Origin: a bacterium
GTDB taxonomy: Bacteria; Patescibacteriota; Saccharimonadia; Saccharimonadales; UBA4665
Assembly (NCBI GenBank): GCA_021804085.1
Contig: JAJZKM010000007.1
Coordinates: 1-39,334 of the forward strand
Reading direction: 5' to 3'
Length of the DNA stretch: 39,334 bases
Shown: piece after piece, positions 16,310 through 24,979 of the stretch
How positions within the stretch are numbered: position 1 is the stretch's first letter
How the letters are laid out: each line of letters opens with the position of its first letter
Position numbers and translations under genes: made by a program
Notes under the pieces: model-generated
Seen by the model: the letters and a program-made list of their open reading frames with translations, nothing else
Database searches by the model: none
Told to the model about the DNA's origin: nothing

Positions 16310-16758
16310 TAACTCAGGTCTCCTTTTTTGACGTTCAGTGTTTGTGGATTTTGTGCTTGATGTGAATGCTCACTACCTGCATATATTTTAAGCCTCTTCA
16401 TACGATCATCAAGCAATTTATTCTTGGGCAACATGCCGCACACGGCATCACTAAATACCTTAGTAGGGTCAATTTCAAGTTGTTCCTTTAGGCTTCTTTG
16501 GTGAAGTCCACCAGGATAATGACTGTGCCGATAATACTTCTTATCTGTTAGTTTATTACCTGTAACTTTTATGCTACCTGCATTAACTATAACAACATAA
16601 TCTCCGCAGTCTATATGCGAAGTAAACTGAGGCTTATTTTTTCCTAAAAGTAGTGTCGCGGCAATACTTGCTAGTCTGCCTAGTGTATCGTCCTTGGCGT
16701 CTAATAAATACCAACTACGTTTAACGTCTTTAGGTTTGGCTGAATAGGTATGGTTCAA
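16309..16758 (-). CDS. rplM: 50S ribosomal protein L13
   Basis: The 149-aa protein carries RSWYLLDAKDDTLGRLASIAATLLLGKNKP near the start, DCGDYVVIVNAG and the L13 signature MLPKNKLLDDRMKRLKIYAGSEH. L13 is an early 50S assembly protein. It overlaps rplQ by 4 nt. Confidence 0.98.
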   Translation of the reverse strand: MNHTYSAKPKDVKRSWYLLDAKDDTLGRLASIAATLLLGKNKPQFTSHIDCGDYVVIVNAGSIKVTGNKLTDKKYYRHSHYPGGLHQRSLKEQLEIDPTKVFSDAVCGMLPKNKLLDDRMKRLKIYAGSEHSHQAQNPQTLNVKKGDLS

Positions 16759-17165
16759 GTTGTTTTCTCCTCTACTTCTAAGGCTGGTTGCTTTGGATAT
16801 TCCGAAATATCGTCGACAAATTCTATAGTTGCCATTTGAGTATTGTCTCCACGTCGCATATGCGTCTTAACCACTCTTAGGTAACCGCTATTCCTATTTT
16901 TAAGATTAGGGGCTATGTCATCTACTAGTTTATGAGCAGCGTCAAGAGTGCTTAATTTAGCAATAACTTGTCTACGATCGTGCAAATTAGCATCCTTGGC
17001 CTTTGTAATTAACTTTTCAACATAAGAACTCAATTCCTTGGCTTTTGGATAAGTAGTCTCAATCTTCCCATGTTTAACCAAAGAATCAGCTAGACCCTTA
17101 ATCAAGGCTTCTCTTTGATCTGTTTCTCGGTGAAATTTTCTTCCCTTATATCCGTGTCGGTGCAT
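16755..17165 (-). CDS. rplQ: 50S ribosomal protein L17
   Basis: The 136-aa protein starts MHRHGYKGRKFHRETDQREALIKGLADSL, a clear L17 start. It has KAKELSSYVEKLITKAK and GYLRVVKTHMRRGDNTQMATIEFV. It lies 20 nt after rpoA, as in the bacterial alpha operon, and has a short acidic C-terminal extension. Confidence 0.98.
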   Translation of the reverse strand: MHRHGYKGRKFHRETDQREALIKGLADSLVKHGKIETTYPKAKELSSYVEKLITKAKDANLHDRRQVIAKLSTLDAAHKLVDDIAPNLKNRNSGYLRVVKTHMRRGDNTQMATIEFVDDISEYPKQPALEVEEKTT

Positions 17166-17185
17166 TTTATTATCCTTTAATTTGT

Positions 17186-18139
17186 CTAAAGTTCAAGTTC
17201 TGCCATCTTCTCTTTAACCTCATCTAAAGCTTTAGATCCGAAACCTTTAAGATCCCTTAGCTCGACATCGTTTAGACTAAATAAGTCCTTAATCGTGTGA
17301 ATTTCATTGTTGATTAGCGCGTTAGTAGTTCGCGCAGAAAGATTTAAATCCTCAATTGACGTATTTAAAGCTGAGATTTCTTCGCCTATAATATCACTAT
17401 TGTAATCTTCCGATTTAGCTTCTTCAGATCCAATAGCTGGACTTAAGGCTATTCGTGTTTTGCCTGCTAATGCACTGTATTGGTTTACAAGGATAGCGGC
17501 AGCTTCTTCGAAAGCATCAGATGGGCTAATAGTACCATCAGTGTCGACAGTTAAAATTAATTTATCGAGATCTGTAATTTGTCCAACACGCGTATTTACT
17601 ACTTTATATCTTACTCTTAGAACTGGTGTGAAGACCGCATCAAGCGCAATCATATCGCTTGGTTTTTTTTCTGCCCCCTCTTCGATAGTTCTGTATCCGC
17701 GTCCAACTTCAACTACCATATCTATAACTAGCTTACCTTTTTCGTCTTCAATAGTTGCTATGGGGTGATCATTGTTTACAACTTCCACATCAGCGTTCAG
17801 TGTAATATCTTTTGCAGTAACAGGACCTTTCCCCTGCTTGCTTAGGCGTAGTGTCTGCACTTCATCACCGTAAACTCGAAAGCGGATTCCTTTTAAATTC
17901 ATCATAATGTCAACAATATCTTCTCTAATTCCCTTGACTGTAGTGAATTCATGGGAGCATCCCTCAACCTTAAAAGAAGTAATTACCGCTCCTGAAATAC
18001 TGGAAAGTAAAACTCTTCTAAGGGAGTTGCCAAGAGTCATGCCATAACCGCTATGCAGCGGTTCAATAGTAAATGTTGTTGAGGTCGGGTTATGTTCCTC
18101 AATCTTAACTACTCCTGGCGTATGAATTAGGTTTGACAT
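17186..18139 (-). CDS. rpoA: DNA-directed RNA polymerase subunit alpha
   Basis: The 317-aa protein has the dimerising N-terminal domain (FTIEPLHSGYGMTLGNSLRRVLLSS, about 1-230), an acidic linker, and the C-terminal promoter-contacting domain (NLSARTTNALINNEIHTIKDL to GFGSKALDEVKEKM). The retained alpha-CTD implies UP-element or activator contacts are possible. Gene order rpsD-rpoA-rplQ is standard. Confidence 0.98.
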   Translation of the reverse strand: MSNLIHTPGVVKIEEHNPTSTTFTIEPLHSGYGMTLGNSLRRVLLSSISGAVITSFKVEGCSHEFTTVKGIREDIVDIMMNLKGIRFRVYGDEVQTLRLSKQGKGPVTAKDITLNADVEVVNNDHPIATIEDEKGKLVIDMVVEVGRGYRTIEEGAEKKPSDMIALDAVFTPVLRVRYKVVNTRVGQITDLDKLILTVDTDGTISPSDAFEEAAAILVNQYSALAGKTRIALSPAIGSEEAKSEDYNSDIIGEEISALNTSIEDLNLSARTTNALINNEIHTIKDLFSLNDVELRDLKGFGSKALDEVKEKMAELEL

Positions 18140-18158
18140 ATCTTATTTCTTCCTCCGT

Positions 18159-18776
18159 TTATCGTGAATAATACTCAACTATTAATTGCTCATTAATGTC
18201 TGGTTCTGCGTCATCCCTTGTCGGTAATGTTTGAACCAAAACCTCACCCTTTTTCCGATTTACACTAATCCAATCAGGTATGCTAGGTGGTGCTGGGCTG
18301 ATATCGTCAAGGTTCTTGAAATATGATGAAGATAGGCTATGCGGTCGAAATTGTACCTTATCTTTTGGCTTTAGTTGAATTGAAGGTATATCCACTCTAC
18401 GTTCGTTTAGTAAAAAGTGTCCATGGCTCACTAATTGCCTTGCTGCTCTACGTGATGGCGCGAATCCAGCTCTATATACCGCATTATCGATACGGCTTTC
18501 TAATAACTGCAGAAGAATTTCACCTGATTGACCTTGGTGGCGATTTGATTCCTTCATTAAATTAGAGAACTGCCTTTCGAGCAATCCGTATAACCTCTTT
18601 ACCTTCTGTTTCTCTCGAAGCTGCAATGAGTATTGGCTGGATTTAGCAGGCCTCGTTCTTGAGGACTGCTGTCCTGGTGGTGTTGGACGTTTTACTAAAG
18701 CTTTATGAGCTTTTGGATGAAGAGCATAACCCTCCCGTCGGCTCATTTTAACAATTGATCCTCTATCTCTTGCCAT
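18159..18776 (-). CDS. rpsD: 30S ribosomal protein S4, without zinc-site cysteines
   Basis: The 205-aa protein has the S4 RNA-binding fold (LESRIDNAVYRAGFAPSRRAARQLVSHGHFLLN) and the family C-terminus (LPTRDDAEPDINEQLIVEYYSR). The N-terminal domain has no cysteines, so it is the zinc-free form. S4 is a primary 16S binder. It overlaps rpsK by one base (TAATG). Confidence 0.97.
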   Translation of the reverse strand: MARDRGSIVKMSRREGYALHPKAHKALVKRPTPPGQQSSRTRPAKSSQYSLQLREKQKVKRLYGLLERQFSNLMKESNRHQGQSGEILLQLLESRIDNAVYRAGFAPSRRAARQLVSHGHFLLNERRVDIPSIQLKPKDKVQFRPHSLSSSYFKNLDDISPAPPSIPDWISVNRKKGEVLVQTLPTRDDAEPDINEQLIVEYYSR

Positions 18777-19207
18777 TACACTCTCCTGGCCTTTCTTGGC
18801 CTGACTCCACCATGCGGAATACCGGTTACGTCTTGGATTGATTCAACGTTAATGTTTAATTGCCCCAAAGTTCTAATTGCGGAGTCTCTACCCAGGCCTA
18901 TACCTTTAACTTGAACTACAGCTGAGCTAAATCCGAACTGCTGTTTAGCTATCTGTCCAGCCCGTTCGGCTGCAACCTGAGCTGCGTAGGCAGTACCTTT
19001 TTTTGAACCTCTAAAGCCACATGCTCCAGCACTTGATGCGCTTATAACTGCACCTTGAGAATCGCTAAATGTAATAATTGTATTATTAAAGGTTGCTTGA
19101 ATGTGAACCTGTCCATTTGTGACAGATCTTTTGATCTTTCTTTTTTTAACAACAGGCGTCGCCTTGTCGTCAATATTTTCTATAGCGCTAATAGCTTCTT
19201 CTGCCAT
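18776..19207 (-). CDS. rpsK: 30S ribosomal protein S11
   Basis: The 143-aa protein has GQVHIQATFNNTIITFSDSQG, SSAGACGFRGSKKGTAYAAQVAAE and the ending VTGIPHGGVRPRKARRV, all typical of S11 in the platform of the 30S subunit. About 25 extra charged residues (MAEEAISAIENIDDKATPVV) precede the core. Confidence 0.98.
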   Translation of the reverse strand: MAEEAISAIENIDDKATPVVKKRKIKRSVTNGQVHIQATFNNTIITFSDSQGAVISASSAGACGFRGSKKGTAYAAQVAAERAGQIAKQQFGFSSAVVQVKGIGLGRDSAIRTLGQLNINVESIQDVTGIPHGGVRPRKARRV

Positions 19208-19234
19208 TAAAATATTCCTTCAATACTCATAATT

Positions 19235-19621
19235 TTATGTTTTCTCCGCAACTTTCTTTGCGGTACCAGATACGGTAACTTTTTTGCCTCGACGAGTTCG
19301 TGCATTCGTCTTGGTTCTTTGACCACGTACTGGTAAGTTAGACCCGTGCCTAATACCCCTGTAGCTTTTAATGTCTTTTAGACGCTTTATATTGCCACTT
19401 ACTACTCTCTGCAACTCGCCTTCTACAATGTAGTTATTATTGATAACTTCTTGTATTTTGGAAATCTCATCGTCATTTAAATCCTTAGTTCGGACTGTAG
19501 GGTCAATTTTCGCTGATTTCAATATATCCATACTAGTTTTCGGACCAATACCGAATACGTAAGTTAATGATACCCAGACTTGTTTTTCGCTAGGAATAGT
19601 TACTCCAGAAATTCTTGCCAT
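19235..19621 (-). CDS. rpsM: 30S ribosomal protein S13
   Basis: The 128-aa protein starts MARISGVTIPSEKQVWVSLTYVFGIG and has SYRGIRHGSNLPVRGQRTKTNARTRRG, the S13 C-terminal signature that bridges to the 50S subunit and contacts P-site tRNA. Position between rpmJ and rpsK is canonical. Confidence 0.98.
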   Translation of the reverse strand: MARISGVTIPSEKQVWVSLTYVFGIGPKTSMDILKSAKIDPTVRTKDLNDDEISKIQEVINNNYIVEGELQRVVSGNIKRLKDIKSYRGIRHGSNLPVRGQRTKTNARTRRGKKVTVSGTAKKVAEKT

Positions 19622-19624
19622 TAT

Positions 19625-19741
19625 CTAACCTTGCCTCTGCTTATGCTTAGGTTTTCGTTTATTAATAACATAGACCATTCCTTTTCGGCGGACTATTTTA
19701 TCATCTGGACTGATCTTTTTGACGCTGGCACGCACTTTCAT
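19625..19741 (-). CDS. rpmJ: 50S ribosomal protein L36, zinc-free form (not in ORF track)
   Basis: This 38-aa gene was too short for the track. Minus-strand translation gives [20 protein letters not shown] and ends KPKHKQRQG, the L36 frame. The zinc-binding Cys/Cys/Cys/His set is lost (C-x2-C is replaced by SPDD). It ends 3 nt before rpsM and follows infA by 56 nt, the usual infA-rpmJ-rpsM order. A GAAGGAG ribosome binding site lies about 12 nt before the ATG. Confidence 0.95.
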   Translation of the reverse strand: MKVRASVKKISPDDKIVRRKGMVYVINKRKPKHKQRQG

Positions 19742-19797
19742 GCGGATCTGATGCTCCTTCTTGCTTGGGCACGACACTCTGCCGTTATTTAATTAAT

Positions 19798-20019
19798 TCA
19801 TGATTTGCGATAGGTGATTCTGCCCTTTGTAAGATCGTAAGGGGTCAACTCAACCGTAACGCTGTCGCCAGGAACTATGCGGATAAAATGCTTCCTCATT
19901 TTCCCTGCAACGTGGGCTATAATTTGATGACCATTTTCCAACTCAACCTTAAACTGTGTACCCGGGAGGGTGTCGACAATTGTCCCGCTGAGTTCGATTA
20001 CTTCCTTATTGTTGGCCAT
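19798..20019 (-). CDS. infA: Translation initiation factor IF-1
   Basis: The S1-fold protein (73 aa) runs [59 protein letters not shown]. The track starts 20 codons earlier, at 20079, but that extension overlaps a strong promoter (TTTACA-18-TATAAT at 20038-20067). The family start MANNKE at 20019 is therefore chosen. The mRNA leader would be only about 10-12 nt and carries no good Shine-Dalgarno sequence. adk and map, often found between secY and infA, are absent. Confidence 0.96.
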   Translation of the reverse strand: MANNKEVIELSGTIVDTLPGTQFKVELENGHQIIAHVAGKMRKHFIRIVPGDSVTVELTPYDLTKGRITYRKS

Positions 20020-20037
20020 ACCTATAACTAATGTGTA

Positions 20038-20067
20038 ATTATACCAATTGCTTATTATGTTTGTAAA
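20038..20067 (-). promoter_or_regulatory. Strong promoter of infA and the alpha operon
   Basis: TTTACA (20062-20067), 18-nt spacer, perfect TATAAT (20038-20043). It lies inside the track's upstream extension of infA and decides the true start codon. It likely drives infA-rpmJ-rpsM-rpsK-rpsD-rpoA-rplQ-rplM-rpsI. Confidence 0.75.
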
Positions 20068-20090
20068 GAGTGAAATCAACTTAAATATTG

Positions 20091-20116
20091 GCGACTAATA
20101 TATATCAAATAGTCGC
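20091..20116 (-). terminator. Hairpin between secY and infA
   Basis: GCGACTA and TAGTCGC form a perfect 7-bp stem with a 12-nt loop, 90 nt after the secY stop and just before the infA promoter. On the minus strand it is followed by CAATATTTAAGTT rather than a clean T-run, so it is at most a weak terminator for the spc operon. Confidence 0.4.
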
Positions 20117-20206
20117 ATAACATCTGCCTATATAATACCATCATTAGTTTATTTTTATAGCTGAAATAATTTTTTTAATTTTTATTGTCTGGAGTATTAA
20201 TAAATA

Positions 20207-21706
20207 TTATTTTTTTCTATACAAACGAGGTCGACGTTGTCCAAAACGTAGCCTTCGTGAGCCTGTAGCGGCTTCAAGGGGCGTCTCAGAATCGTAAAAG
20301 AAATCTGGTTGTGAATATTGATCGTAAGTTACCATTAGAGCTCTAGATTCTATTGCTCTTAATGTTTGTAATGCAACAGATACTAATATAAGAATGGATG
20401 TTCCCCCGATAGTAATATTAACGCTTATATATATCTGGGCAATAATTGGTAATAGTGCTAGTACGCCAAGACAAGCAGCACCGAATAGAGTTAATCTGTT
20501 AACGATTTTGGATAAGTATTTTTCAGTTTGTTTGCCGCTTCTAACACCTTCAAGAAAACCTCCTTGTTTTTGAAGATTTTCGGCTATCTCCTTAGCATTA
20601 AAGGTTATGCTCGTATAGAAGAATGTAAATACGAATACTAGCAAGAAATATACAACAGGATATATATATGCTTTCCATCCTTCAGTAGCAAATGTAGTGG
20701 ATGATGGAGTTTGGAACCAGGTTACAAGGTTGGATCCGATATGGCTCAGGGTAAGACTATGTGATCCGCTCATTAATTGCCCAGCAAAGCTAGGGACGCT
20801 CAAGAATGCAACTGCAAATATTATAGGTATTACTCCTGCAGTAATTAACTTTACGGGTAAAGTTGTTTTTACGCCTCCATATGCTCTATTTCCTTGGACA
20901 CGTTTAGCGTAATTTACTGTTAAGTTGCGTGATGCTTCATTTAGTTTAACTACTACCCATGTCAAAAACACGGTAACAAAAATGATACCGATTAGATAGT
21001 AAAAGGCGTGAGTGTCCATGGGAAGAGATTTTCCGAATACTTTCCAACGACTTTTTCCTAATTCAGAATTAACAATCTGATAAACATTAGACGGTAAGCG
21101 GCTAACAATACCGATTGTAATGATTAGTGATATGCCGTTTCCTATTCCTTGCTCTGTAATTAATTCTCCAAACCACATCAATAGCATTGAAGCCCCGCTA
21201 AGAGCTGCAACCATTATGATCCACTGTAGTATAGTTGCGTTATTAGCTATATTAATTGTACCGCCGGTGCTTTGAACTACTTCTTGAATCAGATAAATAG
21301 ACCCAATGGATTGAATGACGGCAAGAGGAAATGTTAGTATTCGTGTATATTGATTAATTTTCTTCTGACCAAATTCGCCTTCTTTGTGTAGGGCCTCTAG
21401 CTGTGGTATAGCCTTTGTCAGTAATTGCATGATAATTGAGGCATTAATATATGGACCCAATCCGGCTAGCATAATAGAAAAGTTGGCCAACGCTCCACCT
21501 GACAGAACGTTCATAAAGCTTAGGAATTGAGGGCTTTGTTTAGAATTAAAAAGATTAGTTAAAACCTGGTGTAGGTTTTGGGAACTTCCTATAGGGACGG
21601 GGATGTTAATTAAAATTCTAAAGACAAAAACTACACCAATAACAGCAAGGATACGCTTTTGCATATCCTTTTGGCTTAGTGATTGCCATATAACTTTCCA
21701 GTTCAT
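20207..21706 (-). CDS. secY: Preprotein translocase subunit SecY
   Basis: The 499-aa protein has the SecY layout of ten membrane helices, with the plug region (GGALANFSIMLAGLGPYINASIIMQLL), TRILTFPLAVIQS, the cytoplasmic loop QGNRAYGGVKTTLPVKLITAGVIPIIFA and TFFYTSITFNAKEIAENLQKQGGF. It forms the membrane channel with SecE (1809). The C-terminus carries a basic tail (RRLRFGQRRPRLYRKK). A 110-nt gap separates it from rplO. Confidence 0.97.
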   Translation of the reverse strand: MNWKVIWQSLSQKDMQKRILAVIGVVFVFRILINIPVPIGSSQNLHQVLTNLFNSKQSPQFLSFMNVLSGGALANFSIMLAGLGPYINASIIMQLLTKAIPQLEALHKEGEFGQKKINQYTRILTFPLAVIQSIGSIYLIQEVVQSTGGTINIANNATILQWIIMVAALSGASMLLMWFGELITEQGIGNGISLIITIGIVSRLPSNVYQIVNSELGKSRWKVFGKSLPMDTHAFYYLIGIIFVTVFLTWVVVKLNEASRNLTVNYAKRVQGNRAYGGVKTTLPVKLITAGVIPIIFAVAFLSVPSFAGQLMSGSHSLTLSHIGSNLVTWFQTPSSTTFATEGWKAYIYPVVYFLLVFVFTFFYTSITFNAKEIAENLQKQGGFLEGVRSGKQTEKYLSKIVNRLTLFGAACLGVLALLPIIAQIYISVNITIGGTSILILVSVALQTLRAIESRALMVTYDQYSQPDFFYDSETPLEAATGSRRLRFGQRRPRLYRKK

Positions 21707-21816
21707 TAAATTTCCAAAGGTTTTACAATGCTACCTATAGATCTTATATCTATTCGTTAGTCTTATATGCTAGTATGGCATGTGCTTACCGTAAAACCAA
21801 AACCCTCCCATATATT

Positions 21817-22293
21817 TTATTTGATTATAGCGGATTTATCTTTTGCAGGTCTTTTAATACGATCAGTTTTTGAATAGCTACCGCCGGCATCTTCAATTGA
21901 TTGTTTAGCTTTAGCGGAAGCATTAGGTAGGCAAACTTCAATTTTTCTAGTAATTTCTCCGCGAAAGAGTAATTTAATATTTTCATGTGCACTTGGTACT
22001 AACTTTTCCGTAAACAATGTCTCTGCGGTAATTTTATTTACTTTAATTTTGTTTAGTTGATCCGTAAACACATTTAAGCTCTTTGCCCGATGGCTTTTGA
22101 ACCCAGGTAGCTTTGGTAATTGCTGCATTAAGGGGTTCTGGCCTCCTGCAAAGCCTGGTCGCTTGCTCCACCCGGTTCGAGCTTTTTGTCCTTTAGTTCC
22201 TCTACCTGCGGTTTTACCTTGTCCAGCAGCAATCCCCCGGCCTACACGCTTAGATTTAATTTGTCTATTAGCTTTTAATTCGTGGTATTTCAT
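21817..22293 (-). CDS. rplO: 50S ribosomal protein L15
   Basis: The 158-aa protein has KRVGRGIAAGQGKTAGRGTKGQKARTG and FAGGQNPLMQQLPKLPGF, the conserved glycine-rich L15 start, and a C-terminal domain ending in a short basic tail. It overlaps rpsE by one base, leaving no room for rpmD (L30), which sits here in most bacteria. Confidence 0.98.
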   Translation of the reverse strand: MKYHELKANRQIKSKRVGRGIAAGQGKTAGRGTKGQKARTGWSKRPGFAGGQNPLMQQLPKLPGFKSHRAKSLNVFTDQLNKIKVNKITAETLFTEKLVPSAHENIKLLFRGEITRKIEVCLPNASAKAKQSIEDAGGSYSKTDRIKRPAKDKSAIIK

Positions 22294-22826
22294 TATTTAA
22301 CCTTCTCCAAAATTTCAGGTTTCTTTTGAGAATGGTAATTAAGCCAGTCTTTCTGTGCTTTTAGTTGCTTAAGTGCATCAATTGTAGCGTACGCGGTGTT
22401 AGCCTTATTTGATGAACCAAACGACTTACTCAATACGTTTGCCACGCCCGCTACATCTAAAATGCTACGAATTACACCACCAGCTATTAGTCCGGTTCCT
22501 GCAGATGCAGGTTTAAGCATAATTTTTGCACCACTAACTTTAGCCTCTACTTCGTGGGGTAAGGTACCTTTATGTAAAGGTACCTTAATCACGTTTTTCC
22601 TGGCAACTTCGTTTGCTTTTGTGACTGCGGCTGTTACATCTGCACCTTTGGCCATGCCAATTCCAACCATTCCCTTACGGTCACCAATTACAACCAATGC
22701 ACGAAATCGAAATCTTCGTCCGCCTTTTACGACTCGAGCTACCCGATCAATGTCTAATGTCAGCTCTTCAAATTGCTTACTTTCTGGTTCTTGGTTACTT
22801 CCTCTGAGACTATGCGTATTAGTCAT
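22293..22826 (-). CDS. rpsE: 30S ribosomal protein S5
   Basis: The 177-aa protein has the N-terminal double-stranded RNA-binding domain (RVARVVKGGRRFRFRALVVIGD, GMVGIGMAKG) and the C-terminal domain (GTGLIAGGVIRSILDVAGVANVLSKSFGS). S5 affects decoding accuracy. It starts 2 nt after rplR. Confidence 0.98.
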   Translation of the reverse strand: MTNTHSLRGSNQEPESKQFEELTLDIDRVARVVKGGRRFRFRALVVIGDRKGMVGIGMAKGADVTAAVTKANEVARKNVIKVPLHKGTLPHEVEAKVSGAKIMLKPASAGTGLIAGGVIRSILDVAGVANVLSKSFGSSNKANTAYATIDALKQLKAQKDWLNYHSQKKPEILEKVK

Positions 22827-22828
22827 GA

Positions 22829-23182
22829 TTAAAATTCCAATCCTTCTTCTCTAGCAGCATCTGCTAAAACCTTGACTCGGCCATGATATAGCTTCTCGCC
22901 TCTATCAAATACTACTCGTTTAATATTCTTTTTCTTCGCCTTTTTAGCTATTTCAGTACCTATATGTCGCGCCTTATCAGTCATAGTTCCGCTAATTTTT
23001 AATCCCTGAGTTGAAATATAGGCAAGTGTTGTACTATGTTCGTCATCAATTAGCTGAGCGCTAACATGTTGAAGTGATATATGGACACTTAATCTAGGGA
23101 TTGTTTCGGTACCATTAAATTTACTTCTAACGCGGTTTTGTCGAAGTTTCAGACTACGGTTATTGTGAGCTATTCTATTCAT
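22829..23182 (-). CDS. rplR: 50S ribosomal protein L18
   Basis: The 117-aa protein has RQNRVRSKFNGTETIPRLSVHIS near the start and ends VVFDRGEKLYHGRVKVLADAAREEGLEF, the L18 signature. It binds 5S rRNA. It overlaps the rplF stop by one base. Confidence 0.98.
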   Translation of the reverse strand: MNRIAHNNRSLKLRQNRVRSKFNGTETIPRLSVHISLQHVSAQLIDDEHSTTLAYISTQGLKISGTMTDKARHIGTEIAKKAKKKNIKRVVFDRGEKLYHGRVKVLADAAREEGLEF

Positions 23183-23721
23183 TATTTTTCTTTACCACTT
23201 TTACCACTTTTACGAATCACATATTCTCCTTGGTAGCGTATTCCTTTTCCCTTGTATGGTTCGGGTTTTCGTAATTTTCTAATTTCGCTAGCTACTTGTC
23301 CGACCTGTTGTTTGTCTATTCCAGATATAGTAATTGTATTTTGTTCCAATTGAGCCTCTATTCCTTGTGGCAAATTATAAATAATATCGTGAGAGTAGCC
23401 CAAGTTAAACTTTAAGGATGAACCTTGTTGACTAACTTTGTACCCAACTCCATTAATCTCTAATTTTTTATTAAAACCTTCAGTTACTCCAGTGACCATA
23501 TTGTTTACTAGTGTTCGCATTAAGCCATGGTTTGATCTACATAGCTTAGATTCGTTATCCCTATTTACTCTTAGGACATCATTTTCCTGAATTATCTTTA
23601 TACCCTGAAGTATTGATTGACTTAATTTACCCTTTGCTCCACTTACCGAGACTAGAGATTCATCAATAGTCACGTTGACTCCATTTGGGATATTGATTGG
23701 TAATCTTCCTATGCGACTCAT
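23182..23721 (-). CDS. rplF: 50S ribosomal protein L6
   Basis: The 179-aa protein starts MSRIGRLPINIPNGVNVTID and has NMVTGVTEGFNKKLEINGVGYKV and the C-terminal RKPEPYKGKGIRYQGEYVIRKSGKSG, typical of L6 with its two repeated domains. It lies 3 nt after rpsH. Confidence 0.98.
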   Translation of the reverse strand: MSRIGRLPINIPNGVNVTIDESLVSVSGAKGKLSQSILQGIKIIQENDVLRVNRDNESKLCRSNHGLMRTLVNNMVTGVTEGFNKKLEINGVGYKVSQQGSSLKFNLGYSHDIIYNLPQGIEAQLEQNTITISGIDKQQVGQVASEIRKLRKPEPYKGKGIRYQGEYVIRKSGKSGKEK

Positions 23722-23724
23722 AAT

Positions 23725-24126
23725 TTAATACACCCTACAAATTAATTCGCCACCGAGTTTCTTACTTTTTGCTTCTGACCCGTTCATGATACCTTGAGAA
23801 GTAGAAATTATTACCATACCCCTACCTTGTCTGATTACTGGAATTTCTTTAGATGATACATAGCTACGTCGGCCTGGCTTACTAATTCTATCAATCTCGG
23901 TTATTTTAGCGTTTTGTCCTTCGTCAGTGATAACTATATTAAGGTTCTTTCCTGTTTCGGATTCGATAGTCTTAATACTTTTTAAATACTTCTCATCAAC
24001 TAATACTTTGCCCACTGATTCTTTAATACGAGAATAGGGTAGAGTGATTTCGTGCTTATTAACACCTATCGCATTTCTAATGCGTGTTAACATATCGGCT
24101 ATTGGATCTGTGCTTACTTTACTCAT
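23725..24126 (-). CDS. rpsH: 30S ribosomal protein S8
   Basis: The 133-aa protein begins with DPIADMLTRIRNAIGVNKHEI and ends MVIISTSQGIMNGSEAKSKKLGGELICRVY, the S8 core that binds helix 21 of 16S rRNA. In E. coli S8 represses the spc operon; no such mRNA site was identified here. Confidence 0.98.
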   Translation of the reverse strand: MSKVSTDPIADMLTRIRNAIGVNKHEITLPYSRIKESVGKVLVDEKYLKSIKTIESETGKNLNIVITDEGQNAKITEIDRISKPGRRSYVSSKEIPVIRQGRGMVIISTSQGIMNGSEAKSKKLGGELICRVY

Positions 24127-24132
24127 AGTTAT

Positions 24133-24402
24133 TTACCAACTTGATTTAGTTACTCCTGGGATTTCACCCTTACTAGCATGTTCTCGAAAACTGATACGGC
24201 TTAGACCAAATTGTCGCATATAACCTCGTGGACGTTTAGTCTCAATACAACGATTCTTCCAGCGTGTAGGTGAGCTATTTCTAGGTAGTCGAGCCAGACC
24301 CTCGTAGTCGCCCATTTGCTTTAGTTCAGCTCGTTTAGCGCTATAACGCAATATCATAGCTTGGCGTTTTTCGTCCCGAACTACTATAGATTTCCTAGCC
24401 AT
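24133..24402 (-). CDS. rpsN: 30S ribosomal protein S14, long zinc-free form
   Basis: The 89-aa protein is [20 protein letters not shown]...[36 protein letters not shown]. At 89 aa with an [10 protein letters not shown] core it is the long C-minus type rather than the 61-aa zinc type with four cysteines. Its start overlaps the end of rplE by 8 nt. Confidence 0.97.
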   Translation of the reverse strand: MARKSIVVRDEKRQAMILRYSAKRAELKQMGDYEGLARLPRNSSPTRWKNRCIETKRPRGYMRQFGLSRISFREHASKGEIPGVTKSSW

Positions 24403-24979
24403 TATTTTCTCCTTTAGTGAAAGGCATACCCATTTTCATAAGTAGTGCTTTCGAATGCTCGCGCTTTTGAGCTTTAATAACAATTATCACTTGTAGTCCG
24501 TGCGCTGGAGATGTTTCTTCAAAACTTAACTCCGGAAAGACGGATTGATCTGTTAATCCTAACGCATAATTACCCTCTTTGTCAAAGGCGTTAACATTAA
24601 TGCCGTGAAAATCACGCAGTCTTGGTAGCACAATAGTAATTAGCCTATCAAGAAATTCGTACATTCTTTCGCCTCTAAGAGTTACTTTAAGGCCAATTTT
24701 ATTACCTTCTCGAAGTTTAAAAGATGCAATTGATTTTTTAGCTACCGTCTGAATTGGTTGTTGACCTGTAATTTTTGTCAAAGTATTGGTTGCTGTTTCC
24801 ATTAATTTTTTGTCATCTTTAGCTTTACCAAGACCGGTATTAACAATAATTTTTTCAATTTTAGGAACTTGATTTATATTCTTTAAAGACAATTCCTTGA
24901 GTAGCTCTGGCGCATATTGAGATTGATAAAGAACACCAAGTCGTGCTCTATAGTTAGTCGCAGTAGATTTTGAAGTCAT
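24395..24979 (-). CDS. rplE: 50S ribosomal protein L5
   Basis: The 194-aa protein has [16 protein letters not shown], the [22 protein letters not shown] core, [19 protein letters not shown] and a C-terminal [23 protein letters not shown]. It binds 5S rRNA in the central protuberance. It overlaps rplX by one base and rpsN by 8 nt. Confidence 0.98.
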   Translation of the reverse strand: MTSKSTATNYRARLGVLYQSQYAPELLKELSLKNINQVPKIEKIIVNTGLGKAKDDKKLMETATNTLTKITGQQPIQTVAKKSIASFKLREGNKIGLKVTLRGERMYEFLDRLITIVLPRLRDFHGINVNAFDKEGNYALGLTDQSVFPELSFEETSPAHGLQVIIVIKAQKREHSKALLMKMGMPFTKGENNG

